DNA of 64,000 nucleotides from Paraburkholderia humisilvae. Its GTDB lineage: Bacteria; Pseudomonadota; Gammaproteobacteria; Burkholderiales; Burkholderiaceae. Positions 36,408-46,445 of this stretch are shown here, piece after piece. Both the position numbers and the translations under genes were made by a program. Position 1 is the first letter of the stretch. Each line of letters starts with the position of its first letter. The notes under the pieces are model-generated. The model did no database searches. It had not been told where the DNA came from and was given only the letters and a program-made list of their open reading frames with translations. The stretch is taken from positions 124,001 to 188,000 of the forward strand of contig NZ_CADIKH010000014.1 of NCBI RefSeq assembly GCF_902859855.1. The letters run 5' to 3'.

Positions 36408-37505
36408 TCAGTTGAACGCGTCGTCACCGGCCATCAGCCGGTCGCGCACGAACGAGCGCCAACTTTCGTAGCGCGCAGTCGGTGCACCGACGAAGTCCGG
36501 CTCGTCGCGCTTCACATGCAATTGATCCGTATAGACGCCGTATTCCGACGTATGCTGCCGACGCCGCGCTTCCGCCTGCAACTTGTCGTCAAGGTCCGCG
36601 AGAAACTTGAAGTGCAGCAGTGCGCTCGAGATCAGGTTGCCCGAGCGCGGCGCCGGCTGGTTCAGACGCGCCGGCCATAGCTGATGCGACGACTTCAGAA
36701 ACGCGTACGGCTTCCTCCAGTACACGAGCGGCGTCTTGTTCAGCGCAGGGCCGTCCCACGCGTTCTTGAAGAAAATGCGCCCACGTACGCCGCCTTTCGT
36801 CCATGTGGTCCGCGAGCGCGGATCGAAGCGCGTCTGATAGCCATACGCGTCGTATAACGGACAAACGCTCGCTGGATCTTCCCCGGGCATGCACGTGTTG
36901 TCACGCGTGCGATTCACGCTATACATGTCGATCATCAGGCTATTCACCGACCGCTGGCCGTTGCGCGCGAGATGCGCGGTCAGATCGGCAATGCCGCGTC
37001 GGTCGTGGTGCGGATAGACAAAGAACTCGTCCGCGTCGACATAGAGAATCCATTTGCCGCTGCAGTAGCGCGACAGCACCGAATTGATCCAGTCGTTGCC
37101 GAAACGCGAGTCCTTATAGGACCCTCGCGCGGCGAACAACGACACACCGGGTTCGTCGGCGAGCAGCGCGCGCAAACCGTCGGTCGACTCGTTGTCGAGT
37201 ACGATGAACTGCTCGAAACCCAGCGCCTTGTAGTACTGAAGAAAATACGGCATGCGGTGTGCTTCGTTATGTACCGTCATGATCAGCACGTGCGACGCAG
37301 AGGAGAGTCCCGGCGCGATCCGCACTGCGGCTACCTGATGGGCCTTCGCCACACGCCGGATATGCGCCTTCGAAAACTCGAGCGCGTTATAGATCACATA
37401 GGAAAAGAAACCCGCGCGTTCGTCGCGCCGCTGCCCGATTTTCGGCGCAGCGCCGCCAGCGGCTTGCGGCAGGTGAATCGGCGTTGGCTGGTCGTTGGTC
37501 GTCAT
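36408..37505 (-). CDS. Glycosyltransferase (GT2_4/GT92-like)
   Basis: The 365-aa protein has VLIMTVHNEAHRMPYFLQYY, FIVLDNESTDG and the acidic WILYVDADEFFVYP, typical of the Glyco_tranf_2_4/GT92-like group. The C-terminal region is rich in His/Arg. Start at 37505 (MTTNDQPTP) follows an AGGGTT region. It is divergent from rmlA. Confidence 0.85.
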   Translation of the reverse strand: MTTNDQPTPIHLPQAAGGAAPKIGQRRDERAGFFSYVIYNALEFSKAHIRRVAKAHQVAAVRIAPGLSSASHVLIMTVHNEAHRMPYFLQYYKALGFEQFIVLDNESTDGLRALLADEPGVSLFAARGSYKDSRFGNDWINSVLSRYCSGKWILYVDADEFFVYPHHDRRGIADLTAHLARNGQRSVNSLMIDMYSVNRTRDNTCMPGEDPASVCPLYDAYGYQTRFDPRSRTTWTKGGVRGRIFFKNAWDGPALNKTPLVYWRKPYAFLKSSHQLWPARLNQPAPRSGNLISSALLHFKFLADLDDKLQAEARRRQHTSEYGVYTDQLHVKRDEPDFVGAPTARYESWRSFVRDRLMAGDDAFN

Positions 37506-37928
37506 GTGCGAAACCCTGGGCGGTCCTGAGCAGTCTTCTGTTTGCGGCACCGGCTAACAGGCGCAACGATTGGACAAATGGCGAAAGCACAACAAGCCGG
37601 CCCACCCGTGCGTCGGTGCGTCACTTCGAATGCGACACGATACTAGCATCGAAGCCGTCCGACGAAGCGTCGGCACACCGCACTTTCGGGCCCGTAGTGT
37701 GGCCTTCCTATCGTTGCCGGCCGTCACGTGTGCGAGCTCATCGGATGAACGCGCCGCATTGCGCCGAATGGCCGATCCCGCCGGGATTTGGGCCGAAGCG
37801 GAGGGATCCGGCTGCCTAGAATGCATAACAAGCGTAGGAGTGCATCGCGCAATGCACGCCTGTTCGCCACCGTCGGCAACGGCGCGGCGGATCCGCACAG
37901 ATGCGGCGCCGACTCGAAGGAGATTGCG

Positions 37929-38897
37929 ATGGCTCGCAAAGGCATCATTCTGGCGGGGGGCTCGGGCACGCGTCTGTACCCGGTCACGCATGCGGTATCG
38001 AAGCAGCTGATTCCGGTCTACGACAAACCGATGATCTATTACCCGCTGTCGACGTTGATGCTGGCCGGCATCCGCGATGTGTTGATCATCTCGACGCCGC
38101 AGGACATACCCCGCTTCGCGACGCTTCTGCGCGACGGCCATCAATGGGGGATGAACATCCAGTATGCGATGCAGCCGACGCCCGATGGCCTCGCCCAGGC
38201 CTTCATCATCGGGCGGCGCTTTATCGGCCGCTCGCCGTCGACGCTGATCCTCGGCGACAACATCTTCTACGGTGACGATCTGCCGGCGCGCCTCGCGCGC
38301 GCGAGCGCCACGAGGCATGGCGCGACGGTATTCGCGTATCACGTGAGCGACCCGGAACGCTATGGCGTCGTCGAATTCGACAACCGGCAGCGCGCGCTCT
38401 CGATCGAGGAGAAGCCCGCGCTGCCACGCTCGAACTATGCGGTGACGGGGCTTTACTTCTACGACAACGATGTCTGCGACATCGCAGCGAGTATCAGACC
38501 TTCCGCACGCGGTGAACTCGAGATTACCGATGTCAACGCCTGTTACCTGCGTGACGGACGCCTGAACGTTGAAATCATGGGACGCGGCAATGCGTGGCTC
38601 GACACCGGCACACACGACTCGCTGCTCGACGCGGCGATGTTTATCGCGACGCTGCAAAAGCGCCAGGGCCTGATCGTGTCGAGTCCCGAAGAAGTCGCGT
38701 ACCGGCAGGGCTGGATCGACGCGCCGCAATTGCAAAAGCTCGCTGCACCGCTGATAAAAAGCGGTTACGGAAACTACCTGCTCGGCATTGTCAACGACCG
38801 GCCACCCGAGCCGCTCGAAATCGAATCTGCCGTTATGCAGGACATGCATGTGATCGACGTGTTGAGCCAAGGCAGCCACCACGCGCTGCCAACCTGA
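37929..38897 (+). CDS. rmlA: Glucose-1-phosphate thymidylyltransferase
   Basis: RmlA (EC 2.7.7.24) makes dTDP-glucose. The 322-aa protein starts MARKGIILAGGSGTRLYPVT; further signatures are VSKQLIPVYDKPMIYYPLS, GDNIFYG and NAWLDTGTHDSL. AAGGAG sits just before the ATG. RmlB, RmlC and RmlD are not in the window, so downstream steps need genes elsewhere. In this locus it likely feeds the VioA-like aminotransferase. Confidence 0.95.
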   Translation: MARKGIILAGGSGTRLYPVTHAVSKQLIPVYDKPMIYYPLSTLMLAGIRDVLIISTPQDIPRFATLLRDGHQWGMNIQYAMQPTPDGLAQAFIIGRRFIGRSPSTLILGDNIFYGDDLPARLARASATRHGATVFAYHVSDPERYGVVEFDNRQRALSIEEKPALPRSNYAVTGLYFYDNDVCDIAASIRPSARGELEITDVNACYLRDGRLNVEIMGRGNAWLDTGTHDSLLDAAMFIATLQKRQGLIVSSPEEVAYRQGWIDAPQLQKLAAPLIKSGYGNYLLGIVNDRPPEPLEIESAVMQDMHVIDVLSQGSHHALPT

Positions 38898-39002
38898 GCC
38901 GCATGCGGCGGCCGCCACGCGGATGCGGCCGCCCCTTCATGCACCGGCACAGCCGATGCGATCCGCGCATTCCAATAATGATGTAGCAAGGACAAAGCGA
39001 AC

Positions 39003-40079
39003 ATGACGACATCCGTATCGGTCGCAATGGCGACCTGCAACGGCTCGCGGTATCTGGCTGCGCAGCTGGAAAGCCTCGCGCGTCAGACCTGGCTGCCTGC
39101 CGAACTGGTCGTCACCGACGACGCCTCGACCGACGATACCGTGGCGATCGTCGAAGCCTTTGCGCGCACCGCGCCCTTTCCGGTGCGACTCCACGTCAAT
39201 CCGAAACGGCTCGGCTATCGCGCGAACTTCATGAAGGCCGCACAGCTGTGCGAATCCGACGTCATCGCGTTCTGCGATCAGGATGACGAATGGCTGGAAG
39301 ACAAGCTTGCCATCTGCATTGAACGCTTCGTGAACACCGACGCACTGCTGATCTGTCACAACGCAACCGTCACCGACAGCGAGATGCTTGAAATCGACAC
39401 GCTAGCGCGCGACGCTTTGCCCGCCGCATACAACCCGGCGCTGACCGTCGGCCCGCTTACCTACGGATTAGGCTTCACGTTGCTATTTCGCCGGCAGTTG
39501 ATGGAATTTTCGCCGCTGTGGCAGCACTCGCTCGATTTCCATGACACGGCGAACCACGAAGGCCACGACCAGTGGTTCTTTTTCCTTGCGAACGTATTCG
39601 GCTCGATTGTGTACATCGGCACGCCGCTGGCGCGCTACCGTCGCCACGCGGCGGCCGCGACCAATACGCGCTGGGCAGGCGCGTCGTGGGTCGCACGCGG
39701 GCTGCCATTCCTGTTCGAGAATCAGCACCACTGGCGCAATTTCGCAGACGGCTGCGCACGCCGCGCCGAACTGCTGCGCGAGGTCGCGAATCGCTACCCG
39801 CCGCAATACAGGGAGGCGGCACTGGCCGGCGCCGAGCGCTTCGACGCGTACGCGCTGCTCTATTTCAACCGGCTCACGCTGTACAACACACCGTCGCTGA
39901 TCGAACGCTTCGCGGTCTTCTTCCGTATCCGAACCAGTGGCGGCTACCGCAACGACGACGTGTGGGCAAAAGGCAGCCGCAGCGCGGTCAAAGACCTGCT
40001 GGTTGGCGTGTTCGCACTCGGCAATCTGCGCAAGCGCTTTTCCCCTTCCACCGAAAACGTCAAGCTCGGCGGCCACTGA
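39003..40079 (+). CDS. GT2 family glycosyltransferase (rhamnosyltransferase-like)
   Basis: The 358-aa enzyme starts VSVAMATCNGSRYLAAQLES, with VVTDDASTDDT and the DXD-like CDQDDEW. It resembles RfbN-type rhamnosyltransferases, but sugar specificity cannot be read from sequence. Co-oriented with rmlA 105 bp upstream; convergent with wzx. Confidence 0.88.
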   Translation: MTTSVSVAMATCNGSRYLAAQLESLARQTWLPAELVVTDDASTDDTVAIVEAFARTAPFPVRLHVNPKRLGYRANFMKAAQLCESDVIAFCDQDDEWLEDKLAICIERFVNTDALLICHNATVTDSEMLEIDTLARDALPAAYNPALTVGPLTYGLGFTLLFRRQLMEFSPLWQHSLDFHDTANHEGHDQWFFFLANVFGSIVYIGTPLARYRRHAAAATNTRWAGASWVARGLPFLFENQHHWRNFADGCARRAELLREVANRYPPQYREAALAGAERFDAYALLYFNRLTLYNTPSLIERFAVFFRIRTSGGYRNDDVWAKGSRSAVKDLLVGVFALGNLRKRFSPSTENVKLGGH

Positions 40080-40108
40080 AGCGTTCGCTGCGCCGTTCGT
40101 CGAACCGC

Positions 40109-41371
40109 TCATTGCGCACCCTGCGCGCTAGCCGCGATACGGCGGCTGCGCGCACCCCGGCGTTCGAAGCAGATCAGCGCGATCACCAGCACCTCGGTAA
40201 GCACCACCGAAACTGCCGTGCCCGTCGCGCCAAACTCCTTCACGAGAATCACCGATTGCACGAAATGGAACGCCGCTGCAATCCCGTAGATACGTTTGAG
40301 CGGCCGCACTTCGCCCTGTGCAATCAGCCCGAGCTGCATCAGCACCGACGCGATACCGACCACCACCGGCAGGAAGATCAGCGCCTTGAGCACCGGCACG
40401 GCCGGCAGGAACTTCGGACCGAATGCGAGCATGACCAGTTTCTCGCCGCCGACGAACACGGCGAGAATCGCGCACACGTTCAGCAGCAACACCGTCAGCA
40501 CGACGTTCCTGACGATGTGGTCGGCCTCGTTGCCGCGATTCTCCGCGTGCAGCTTGCAGATGCGCGGGAACATCGTCTGGATCAGCGGCCCGAAGAACTG
40601 CTTGATCGGGCTCACGATCTTGTCAGCCATCACGTAGAAGCCCACTGCATCGTTGCCGGTCAGAAACTTCAGGATGATCGCGTTCAGGTACGTGTACATG
40701 AACGCGAACGCGGACCCTGAAAACACATGAAACGCCTCGACTGACTGGTCCCACAGATCCTTGCGCGTAATTTTCTGCCACGACGTGAGCATGCCGGTGC
40801 CATGTGCGAGCGCGGTGAGGATCAGTCCCGACGCGAGCAGTGGCGCGAAGAAGCACACCGCGGTCGCGAGGTAGTCCGCCGACGACTTGACGATAAAGAA
40901 CAGCACCGCGAGGCTAACGATACGCGTGGCGAGGGTAATGACCGCCATCAGCGGTATTTTTTCGAGGCCCTGATACAGCCAGACCGGACTCAGCACCGTA
41001 CCCGCCAGCGACAGCAGGCTGATCAGAATCACGCCTTTGTCATCCCGCAGCGCGGGCACGAACTCGACCGACGCGATCACGACAAGCGCACAGAGCAGCG
41101 CAATCAGGCTTTTCGAAATCGTGACGACCCAGTAAAGCCGCGTGAGCATCTCGCGGTCGCCGCGATGAATCGATATTTTCCGCGCGGCGGTCAGATCGAA
41201 TCCAAAGTCGGTCACCATGATAAAGAACTGCATGAACGCGACCGCGAAGCTCACCTGCCCGAACCGGTCCGGACCGAGCGTCCTCGACAGATACGGCAGG
41301 GCAATCAGCGGGACCAGATAGCCGCATGCCTGGATCACGTACAGCGCGGCTGTGTCTCTTTTAACCGACAA
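40109..41371 (-). CDS. wzx: Polysaccharide flippase (Wzx-like)
   Basis: The 420-aa MOP-superfamily protein has about 12 TM helices. It begins LSVKRDTAALYVIQACGYLV from a TTG at 41371 with GAGG upstream. The motif GPDRFGQVSFAVAFMQFF is typical of Wzx/RfbX flippases, which move lipid-linked repeat units to the periplasm. It lies 12 bp after the preceding glycosyltransferase in the minus-strand operon. Confidence 0.92.
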   Translation of the reverse strand: MSVKRDTAALYVIQACGYLVPLIALPYLSRTLGPDRFGQVSFAVAFMQFFIMVTDFGFDLTAARKISIHRGDREMLTRLYWVVTISKSLIALLCALVVIASVEFVPALRDDKGVILISLLSLAGTVLSPVWLYQGLEKIPLMAVITLATRIVSLAVLFFIVKSSADYLATAVCFFAPLLASGLILTALAHGTGMLTSWQKITRKDLWDQSVEAFHVFSGSAFAFMYTYLNAIILKFLTGNDAVGFYVMADKIVSPIKQFFGPLIQTMFPRICKLHAENRGNEADHIVRNVVLTVLLLNVCAILAVFVGGEKLVMLAFGPKFLPAVPVLKALIFLPVVVGIASVLMQLGLIAQGEVRPLKRIYGIAAAFHFVQSVILVKEFGATGTAVSVVLTEVLVIALICFERRGARSRRIAASAQGAQ

Positions 41372-41383
41372 GGGAACCTCGCT

Positions 41384-42631
41384 TCAATTGAAGGAACTGC
41401 GTTCGTCGGAGGCGCGTGTGCCGCTCACCACCGCGTCGAAAAACTGCTGATACTGCCGGCAGCACGCGAGCCAGCCGAACTCGTCCATCGCGAGCTCGCG
41501 CTTGTCCTGCCGCGCCGCGCCGTGCCAGTTGCGCTGTGCATAGCGAACGAGCTCGGGCAACTGGTCGATACGATCGAACAGCAGCACGTTGTCGAATTTT
41601 TTCGCCGCCCACACCATGAACGGCGTCGCACGGGAAATCAGCATCGGCACCCGGCCGATCGCTTCGAAGAATGCACCGCTCACGAGCATCGAATCCGCAA
41701 CGTGCGGCAGGACCAGCACGTCGGTACCGCTGATGCGCTGCTCGAACTCCTGATCCGACAGAAAGCGCGCATCGATCGTGACCGTGTCGTTCAACGCGCG
41801 GCGATCCATCACGTCGTGTAGCGTTTTCACATAGTCGGCACTGCCGTTGCCCGCGATTTCGAGCCTGCATTCCTGCGGCCAGACGTCAAGCACGGCGGCC
41901 AGGTCCTTGTACGGGCGGATTGTGCCAAGCATTGCGAAAAGCGGCTGCGTATCGTCTTTCGTGTCTTCCACGCCTTGCACGTCTGGCACGCCAGCTACGG
42001 CTTCGGCGCCATCCACGCCGGCATCCCGCCGTGCACGCGGTGTCGCCTCGTAGCCAGGCACGTCCCAGTACAGCGGGTGCGGCAGATAGCGCGCGCGGTA
42101 TTTGCCTTCGAAGGTCGGCGCATGCACGACACGCGCATCGGCCAGTCCACGCACGAATGCCATCAGTTTCATCGACAGCCGCCGCATCACGCCAACGGTA
42201 TCGTGCACCGCGTGGTCATGCACGAAGTACACGACTTTCGCGCGGCCGACGCAGATCACGAAACAATAGAACGCGAACACCAGACAGCCGACCGGCGACA
42301 GCAGCGTGCGCGTGCCTTTGCGCCTGAACGGCCGAAGCTCGAGCCAGTGAAACACCAGCACCGTGTTGCGGCTGAACAGATGCACAAAGCCGCCACCCAA
42401 CAAGCCGCGCGCGGACAATGGTTCGACCTCGTAACCGACCTGGGTCAGAACACGCTTGACGATGTCGATATACGGATTCGTCGTATTGGTGAACGGCGAG
42501 AACAGCACGCGCCGCGCAGCACCCGCGGCCTTGACCGCCGCCGCACCCGCGGATGCGCCCGCCGTGCGCGCCTGTGCGATGCGGCGCTCGGCGCCCGCGC
42601 CTGGCACGTCATCCGGTGCGATTTCCAGCAT
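41384..42631 (-). CDS. Glycosyltransferase
   Basis: The 415-aa protein has GGAGG before the ATG. A GT-B fold is suggested by an N-terminal hydrophobic segment, YFVHDHAVHDTV, LFAMLGTIRPYKDL and SMLVSGAFFEAIGRVPML near the C-terminus. It resembles GumK-like or mannosyl/glucuronosyltransferases, but the linkage is not known. A low-complexity Ala/Val/Gly/Asp loop sits in the middle. Confidence 0.8.
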   Translation of the reverse strand: MLEIAPDDVPGAGAERRIAQARTAGASAGAAAVKAAGAARRVLFSPFTNTTNPYIDIVKRVLTQVGYEVEPLSARGLLGGGFVHLFSRNTVLVFHWLELRPFRRKGTRTLLSPVGCLVFAFYCFVICVGRAKVVYFVHDHAVHDTVGVMRRLSMKLMAFVRGLADARVVHAPTFEGKYRARYLPHPLYWDVPGYEATPRARRDAGVDGAEAVAGVPDVQGVEDTKDDTQPLFAMLGTIRPYKDLAAVLDVWPQECRLEIAGNGSADYVKTLHDVMDRRALNDTVTIDARFLSDQEFEQRISGTDVLVLPHVADSMLVSGAFFEAIGRVPMLISRATPFMVWAAKKFDNVLLFDRIDQLPELVRYAQRNWHGAARQDKRELAMDEFGWLACCRQYQQFFDAVVSGTRASDERSSFN

Positions 42632-42793
42632 ATGGCAGCCTCCACTACGCTTTCCCCACCCCGTACGCGCGGCTCGTTGACACCGCGCGCTCTATTGGTC
42701 CGTTGCGTTTCGTCGCGTCCCGGCGTTTCGCATCGCGTTCGCGCCCACGCCCGCACACCGGACGAAGGCCGGCGTGAACCGGCCAGCCGTGCG

Positions 42794-43933
42794 TCACGCA
42801 GCCTTTGCCTCGGCCGCGCACGACAGAATGATTTCGATGATCCGCTCCTGCTCCACTGCCTCGAGCATCGTGTACATCGGCAGGCACAGCACCTCGGAAG
42901 ACACTTCGCTCGCCACCGGCAGATTCTCGCGCGACGCGGACGGCAGATCCCGATAAGGCACGAATTCGCTGATCAGCGGATAGAAATACCGCCGCACCGC
43001 GATGTGGCGCGCGCGGAACTGCTCGAACAGCGCGTCGCGACTGATCGGAAACTCCGGCGTCACGCGAATCGGAAAGTACGCGTGATTGCGCGTATTGTTG
43101 CTCGCGATTTCGTGCAATTTCAGCCCACGCACGCCGCCGAGCGCTTCACGATAGCGGCTATCGATGCGCGCGCGCGCGGCAAGCGCATAGTCGACGTGCT
43201 TTAGCTGAAGCATGCCGAATGCGGCCTGCACCTCGTTCATCTTGCCGTTCAGGCCCGCCGCACCTACCGTCAGCTCGTCGACAATGCCGAAGTTCTTCAG
43301 CCGGTCGATGCGCTGTTTCGTTTCGGCATCGCGGCACACAATCGCGCCGCCCTCGAACGTATGGAAAATCTTGGTGCCGTGAAAGCTCAGGACCGACATA
43401 TCGCCCGCGCGCAGGATCGACTGACCGTCGCGTTGCACGCCGAATGCGTGCGCGGCGTCGTAGACGACACGCAGGCCATGCTTCGCGGCGATTCGTTCAA
43501 TCGCCTCGACTTCGCACGGATTGCCATAGACGTGAACCGGCAGAATCGCCTTGGTCTGCGGCGTGATGGCGGCCTCGATTCTGGCCGGATCGAGATTCAT
43601 GCTGACCGGGTCGATGTCGACGAACACCGGTTTGATGCCGTTCCAGTGCAACGCGTGCGTGGTCGCGACAAACGAAAACGGCGTCGTGATCACTTCGCCG
43701 CTGATCTCGAGCGCCTGCAGCGCGGTGATCAGCGCGATCGTGCCGTTCGAGAACAGACTGATATGCTCGACACCGAGATGCTCGCAAAGCGCCTTTTCAA
43801 GCTGGTGATGAAACGGGCCGTCGTTGGTCACCCACTTGTTGCTCCAGATCTGTTCGAGATACGGGGTGAACTCCGCCAGCGGCGGAAGGTACGGCTGGGT
43901 CACCGGCACAAAGCTAGCTTTTTGGTTGTCCAT
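42794..43933 (-). CDS. DegT/DnrJ/EryC1 aminotransferase, VioA-like
   Basis: This 379-aa PLP enzyme has YDAAHAFGV, the Schiff-base lysine in SFHGTKIFHTFEGGAI and GLNGKMNEVQAAFGML. It resembles VioA/FdtB/QdtB sugar aminotransferases, which make dTDP-4-amino (or 3-amino)-4,6-dideoxyhexoses from keto-sugars. With RmlA in the locus, dTDP-viosamine (Qui4N) is a reasonable product; this is inference. The start at 43933 is the first Met of the conserved chain. Confidence 0.9.
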   Translation of the reverse strand: MDNQKASFVPVTQPYLPPLAEFTPYLEQIWSNKWVTNDGPFHHQLEKALCEHLGVEHISLFSNGTIALITALQALEISGEVITTPFSFVATTHALHWNGIKPVFVDIDPVSMNLDPARIEAAITPQTKAILPVHVYGNPCEVEAIERIAAKHGLRVVYDAAHAFGVQRDGQSILRAGDMSVLSFHGTKIFHTFEGGAIVCRDAETKQRIDRLKNFGIVDELTVGAAGLNGKMNEVQAAFGMLQLKHVDYALAARARIDSRYREALGGVRGLKLHEIASNNTRNHAYFPIRVTPEFPISRDALFEQFRARHIAVRRYFYPLISEFVPYRDLPSASRENLPVASEVSSEVLCLPMYTMLEAVEQERIIEIILSCAAEAKAA

Positions 43934-44030
43934 ATGAATGCTCGCACGTTTTGTCCGCCTGGAATAAGTCCCTCACGCGATGACATGGCTGGCGTCGCGG
44001 GACGGGCCAATCTCGCGACGTAACACTTGT

Positions 44031-44058
44031 CTTACGCTCCAGACTTACTGTACGTAAG
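44031..44058. promoter_or_regulatory. Inverted repeat upstream of the aminotransferase
   Basis: CTTACG (44031-44036) and CGTAAG (44053-44058) are separated by 16 bp in the 282-bp gap before the aminotransferase. It may be an operator or part of an internal promoter. Weak evidence. Confidence 0.3.
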
Positions 44059-44215
44059 CAAGCCCCGCTAAATCCGCCTAAATCACGGACGATTCGGACA
44101 TACGGGCACGCGTCACCGCTTACGCCCCACGTCCTGCCCGTTCGTCATGCCAGGCAAGCCGGGCACCTGTCTTTCCCTATCGCCATGCCGCGCGCTTCAT
44201 TCGATGCCGGTGCGC

Positions 44216-45166
44216 TCAGGGACGGCGGCCGCTACGCGAAGCAAGGCCGATATCGAGAATGCGTTGGGGATGGCTGCTGCCGCGCACATAGTCGATAAAC
44301 GCGAGCACATTGCCTTTGAGGCGGCCGCGATAGTCGAAGATCGGATCGCGCTGCAGGCTGTGATAAACGTTCGACAAAAGGTGGCGCGTGATAAACACAT
44401 ATGCCTTCTTGCGCGCCATCGTGTTCTTCTTCACGAGAAAGATCGGGTTCGCGATCTGCGAGTAGCCGAAGCGCACGCCGGAGATACGGCCGTTTTTCAC
44501 GCCCAGATGCACACCGCGGCAAGCCGGCTCGTAGACGAATTCGCCGAGCGCGAGCGCCTGCGACGTGTAGTCCTGATCTTCCTGCCAACCGTAGAGCGGC
44601 AGCGCTTCGTCGAAACGGCAGGCGCGAATCACGCGCTCGACGAAGGCCATGTTGCAGCCATAGGCCGAATTCAGCGGCCGACGCTCGGCGCCCGACGCCC
44701 AATGCTCCTGCGGCGCGAGCGCGCCCGACAGGTAGCGCAGCGCGTCGGCTTCGGACACGCCTTTGCCGCGCACACCATCGGCGAGGATCTGGCCGGTCAT
44801 GCCAATCATGGCCGGCTGTGCGGCAAACAGTGCATCGCACTGCTGCAACCAGCCGCGATGCGGACGGAAGTCGTCATCGAAGAACGCGGCAAACCACGGC
44901 TCTTCGACGCGGTCCCGCTCGAGGTCGCGCAACAGTTCCGCGACGCCGGCGTTTCTCTGCACGGTCAGGCCGGGACCCTTCGCAAGCAGCAGTTTCACGG
45001 TCGCATGCGCGTGCAGCGGATGACCGGCGACATCGGGCAGATCGGCCGTTTCCGCACCGACCACATAGACCGCATCCGGACGGGCGTCCTGCTCGAACAG
45101 AAAGTCGAACAGCGTGGCGGTTTCGACAGCGCGCCCTTTCGTCGCGATGATCACGTACTTTTTCAT
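44216..45166 (-). CDS. Family 2-like glycosyltransferase, 316 aa
   Basis: The start is the ATG at 45166 with GAGGAG upstream; the longer open frame is a shadow of the next gene. It begins MKKYVIIATKGRAVETATLF and has FFDDDFRPHRGW as the probable metal-binding acidic motif, then AYGCNMAFVERVIR and PLYGWQEDQD. The start lies one base beyond the upstream gene's stop, so the two are coupled. Sugar unknown. Confidence 0.85.
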   Translation of the reverse strand: MKKYVIIATKGRAVETATLFDFLFEQDARPDAVYVVGAETADLPDVAGHPLHAHATVKLLLAKGPGLTVQRNAGVAELLRDLERDRVEEPWFAAFFDDDFRPHRGWLQQCDALFAAQPAMIGMTGQILADGVRGKGVSEADALRYLSGALAPQEHWASGAERRPLNSAYGCNMAFVERVIRACRFDEALPLYGWQEDQDYTSQALALGEFVYEPACRGVHLGVKNGRISGVRFGYSQIANPIFLVKKNTMARKKAYVFITRHLLSNVYHSLQRDPIFDYRGRLKGNVLAFIDYVRGSSHPQRILDIGLASRSGRRP

Positions 45167-45167
45167 G

Positions 45168-46445
45168 TCACTCCTCAGCCAGCAGGACCGGACGTTGCGT
45201 TTCGGCACGGCCGGTATCGATGTGGCCCGCGTCCGCGCACCGGGCGTCCGGGCCGACGCTTGCGGCGAGCCGGTGTTGCGCCACGCGAACCGCGTCGTCG
45301 ACGACGCGCCGGAACTCGCGCCGGAACCGCTCGGGCGTAAACCGCAGCGCGTTGCGATGACACACCTCCGGGTGGAACGGACCGTGCGCCTCGAAGCGTG
45401 CAATCGCATCGACAATCGATTCGACGCTCTGCTGCCGGTAGAACACGCCGGTGCGCGCCATCGGGTCCGGCGATTCGACCACCGTCTCGAGCACGCCGCC
45501 GCGGCCGTATGCAATGACCGGCGCACCGCATGCCTGCGCCTCGACCACCGAGAGGCCGAAGTCCTCTTCGGCGGCGAACACGAATCCGCGCGCACGTTGC
45601 ATGTAGTCGATCAGCAGGTCGCCCGGCTGGTAGCCGAGCAGCGTGACATTCGGCCCCGCCAGCGCCTTCGCGCGTTCGAACTCCGGTCCGTCGCCGATCA
45701 CGACGAGCCGCTTGTCCGGCATCTTCGAAAATGCCTCGACGAGCAGCGGTACGCGCTTGTACGGCACCATCCGCGATGCGGTCAGGTAGAAGTCTTCGCG
45801 CCGCGTGCCCGGTACGAAGCGCTCGATGTCGATCGGCGGATAGACGACGGTCGCGTCGCACCCGTAGGTCTTGCGCATGCGGCGCGCGATAAAGCCCGAG
45901 TTCGCCATGAATGCGTCGACGCCGGGCACCGAGCGCAGATCCCACATCCGCACGTAATGCAACACACCACGCGCAATCCAGCTCTTCAAGCCTCTCGTCA
46001 TGCCCGCCTGCTGCAGATACTCGTGCTGCAAGTCCCACGCGTAACGGATCGGCGAATGCACATAGCTCACGTGCACCTGGTCCGGCCCGGTGATGATTCC
46101 TTTCGCCACCGCATGGCTGGCCGAAATCACGAGGTCGTACGCGGACAGATCGAACTGCTCGATCGCGAGCGGCATCAGCGGCAGATAGGACCGGTACGCG
46201 GTGCGCGCACGCGGCAGATGCTGGATAAACGATGTTTTGGCCCGCTTGCCGAGCAGCTTGTCGCGGTCCGCTTCCGGAAAGAAGTCGACGAGACTGAACA
46301 GGTCCGCTTCCGGCCACATCGCGATGATCTGTTCGAGCACCCGTTCCGAGCCCGCATACGTGACCAGCCAGTCGTTGACGATCGCGACACGGCCGTAGGG
46401 CGGCCGCACCACGGAGGGCACTTCACTTTGCGCTAAGTCAGCCAT
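45168..46445 (-). CDS. GT4 family glycosyltransferase
   Basis: Starting at MADLAQSEV (46445), the 425-aa GT-B enzyme has RVAIVNDWLVTYAGSERVLE, FYLTASRMVPYKRVPLLVEA and the EX7E-type EEDFGLSVVEAQACGAPVIA. It resembles BceJ/WbdB-like mannosyltransferases. It overlaps the preceding glycosyltransferase by 13 bp and couples to the next one. Confidence 0.9.
   Translation of the reverse strand: MADLAQSEVPSVVRPPYGRVAIVNDWLVTYAGSERVLEQIIAMWPEADLFSLVDFFPEADRDKLLGKRAKTSFIQHLPRARTAYRSYLPLMPLAIEQFDLSAYDLVISASHAVAKGIITGPDQVHVSYVHSPIRYAWDLQHEYLQQAGMTRGLKSWIARGVLHYVRMWDLRSVPGVDAFMANSGFIARRMRKTYGCDATVVYPPIDIERFVPGTRREDFYLTASRMVPYKRVPLLVEAFSKMPDKRLVVIGDGPEFERAKALAGPNVTLLGYQPGDLLIDYMQRARGFVFAAEEDFGLSVVEAQACGAPVIAYGRGGVLETVVESPDPMARTGVFYRQQSVESIVDAIARFEAHGPFHPEVCHRNALRFTPERFRREFRRVVDDAVRVAQHRLAASVGPDARCADAGHIDTGRAETQRPVLLAEE

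Noticed and set aside
40802..41821. 339-aa plus-strand open frame
   Set aside because: Antisense to wzx and a glycosyltransferase; low-complexity charged sequence.
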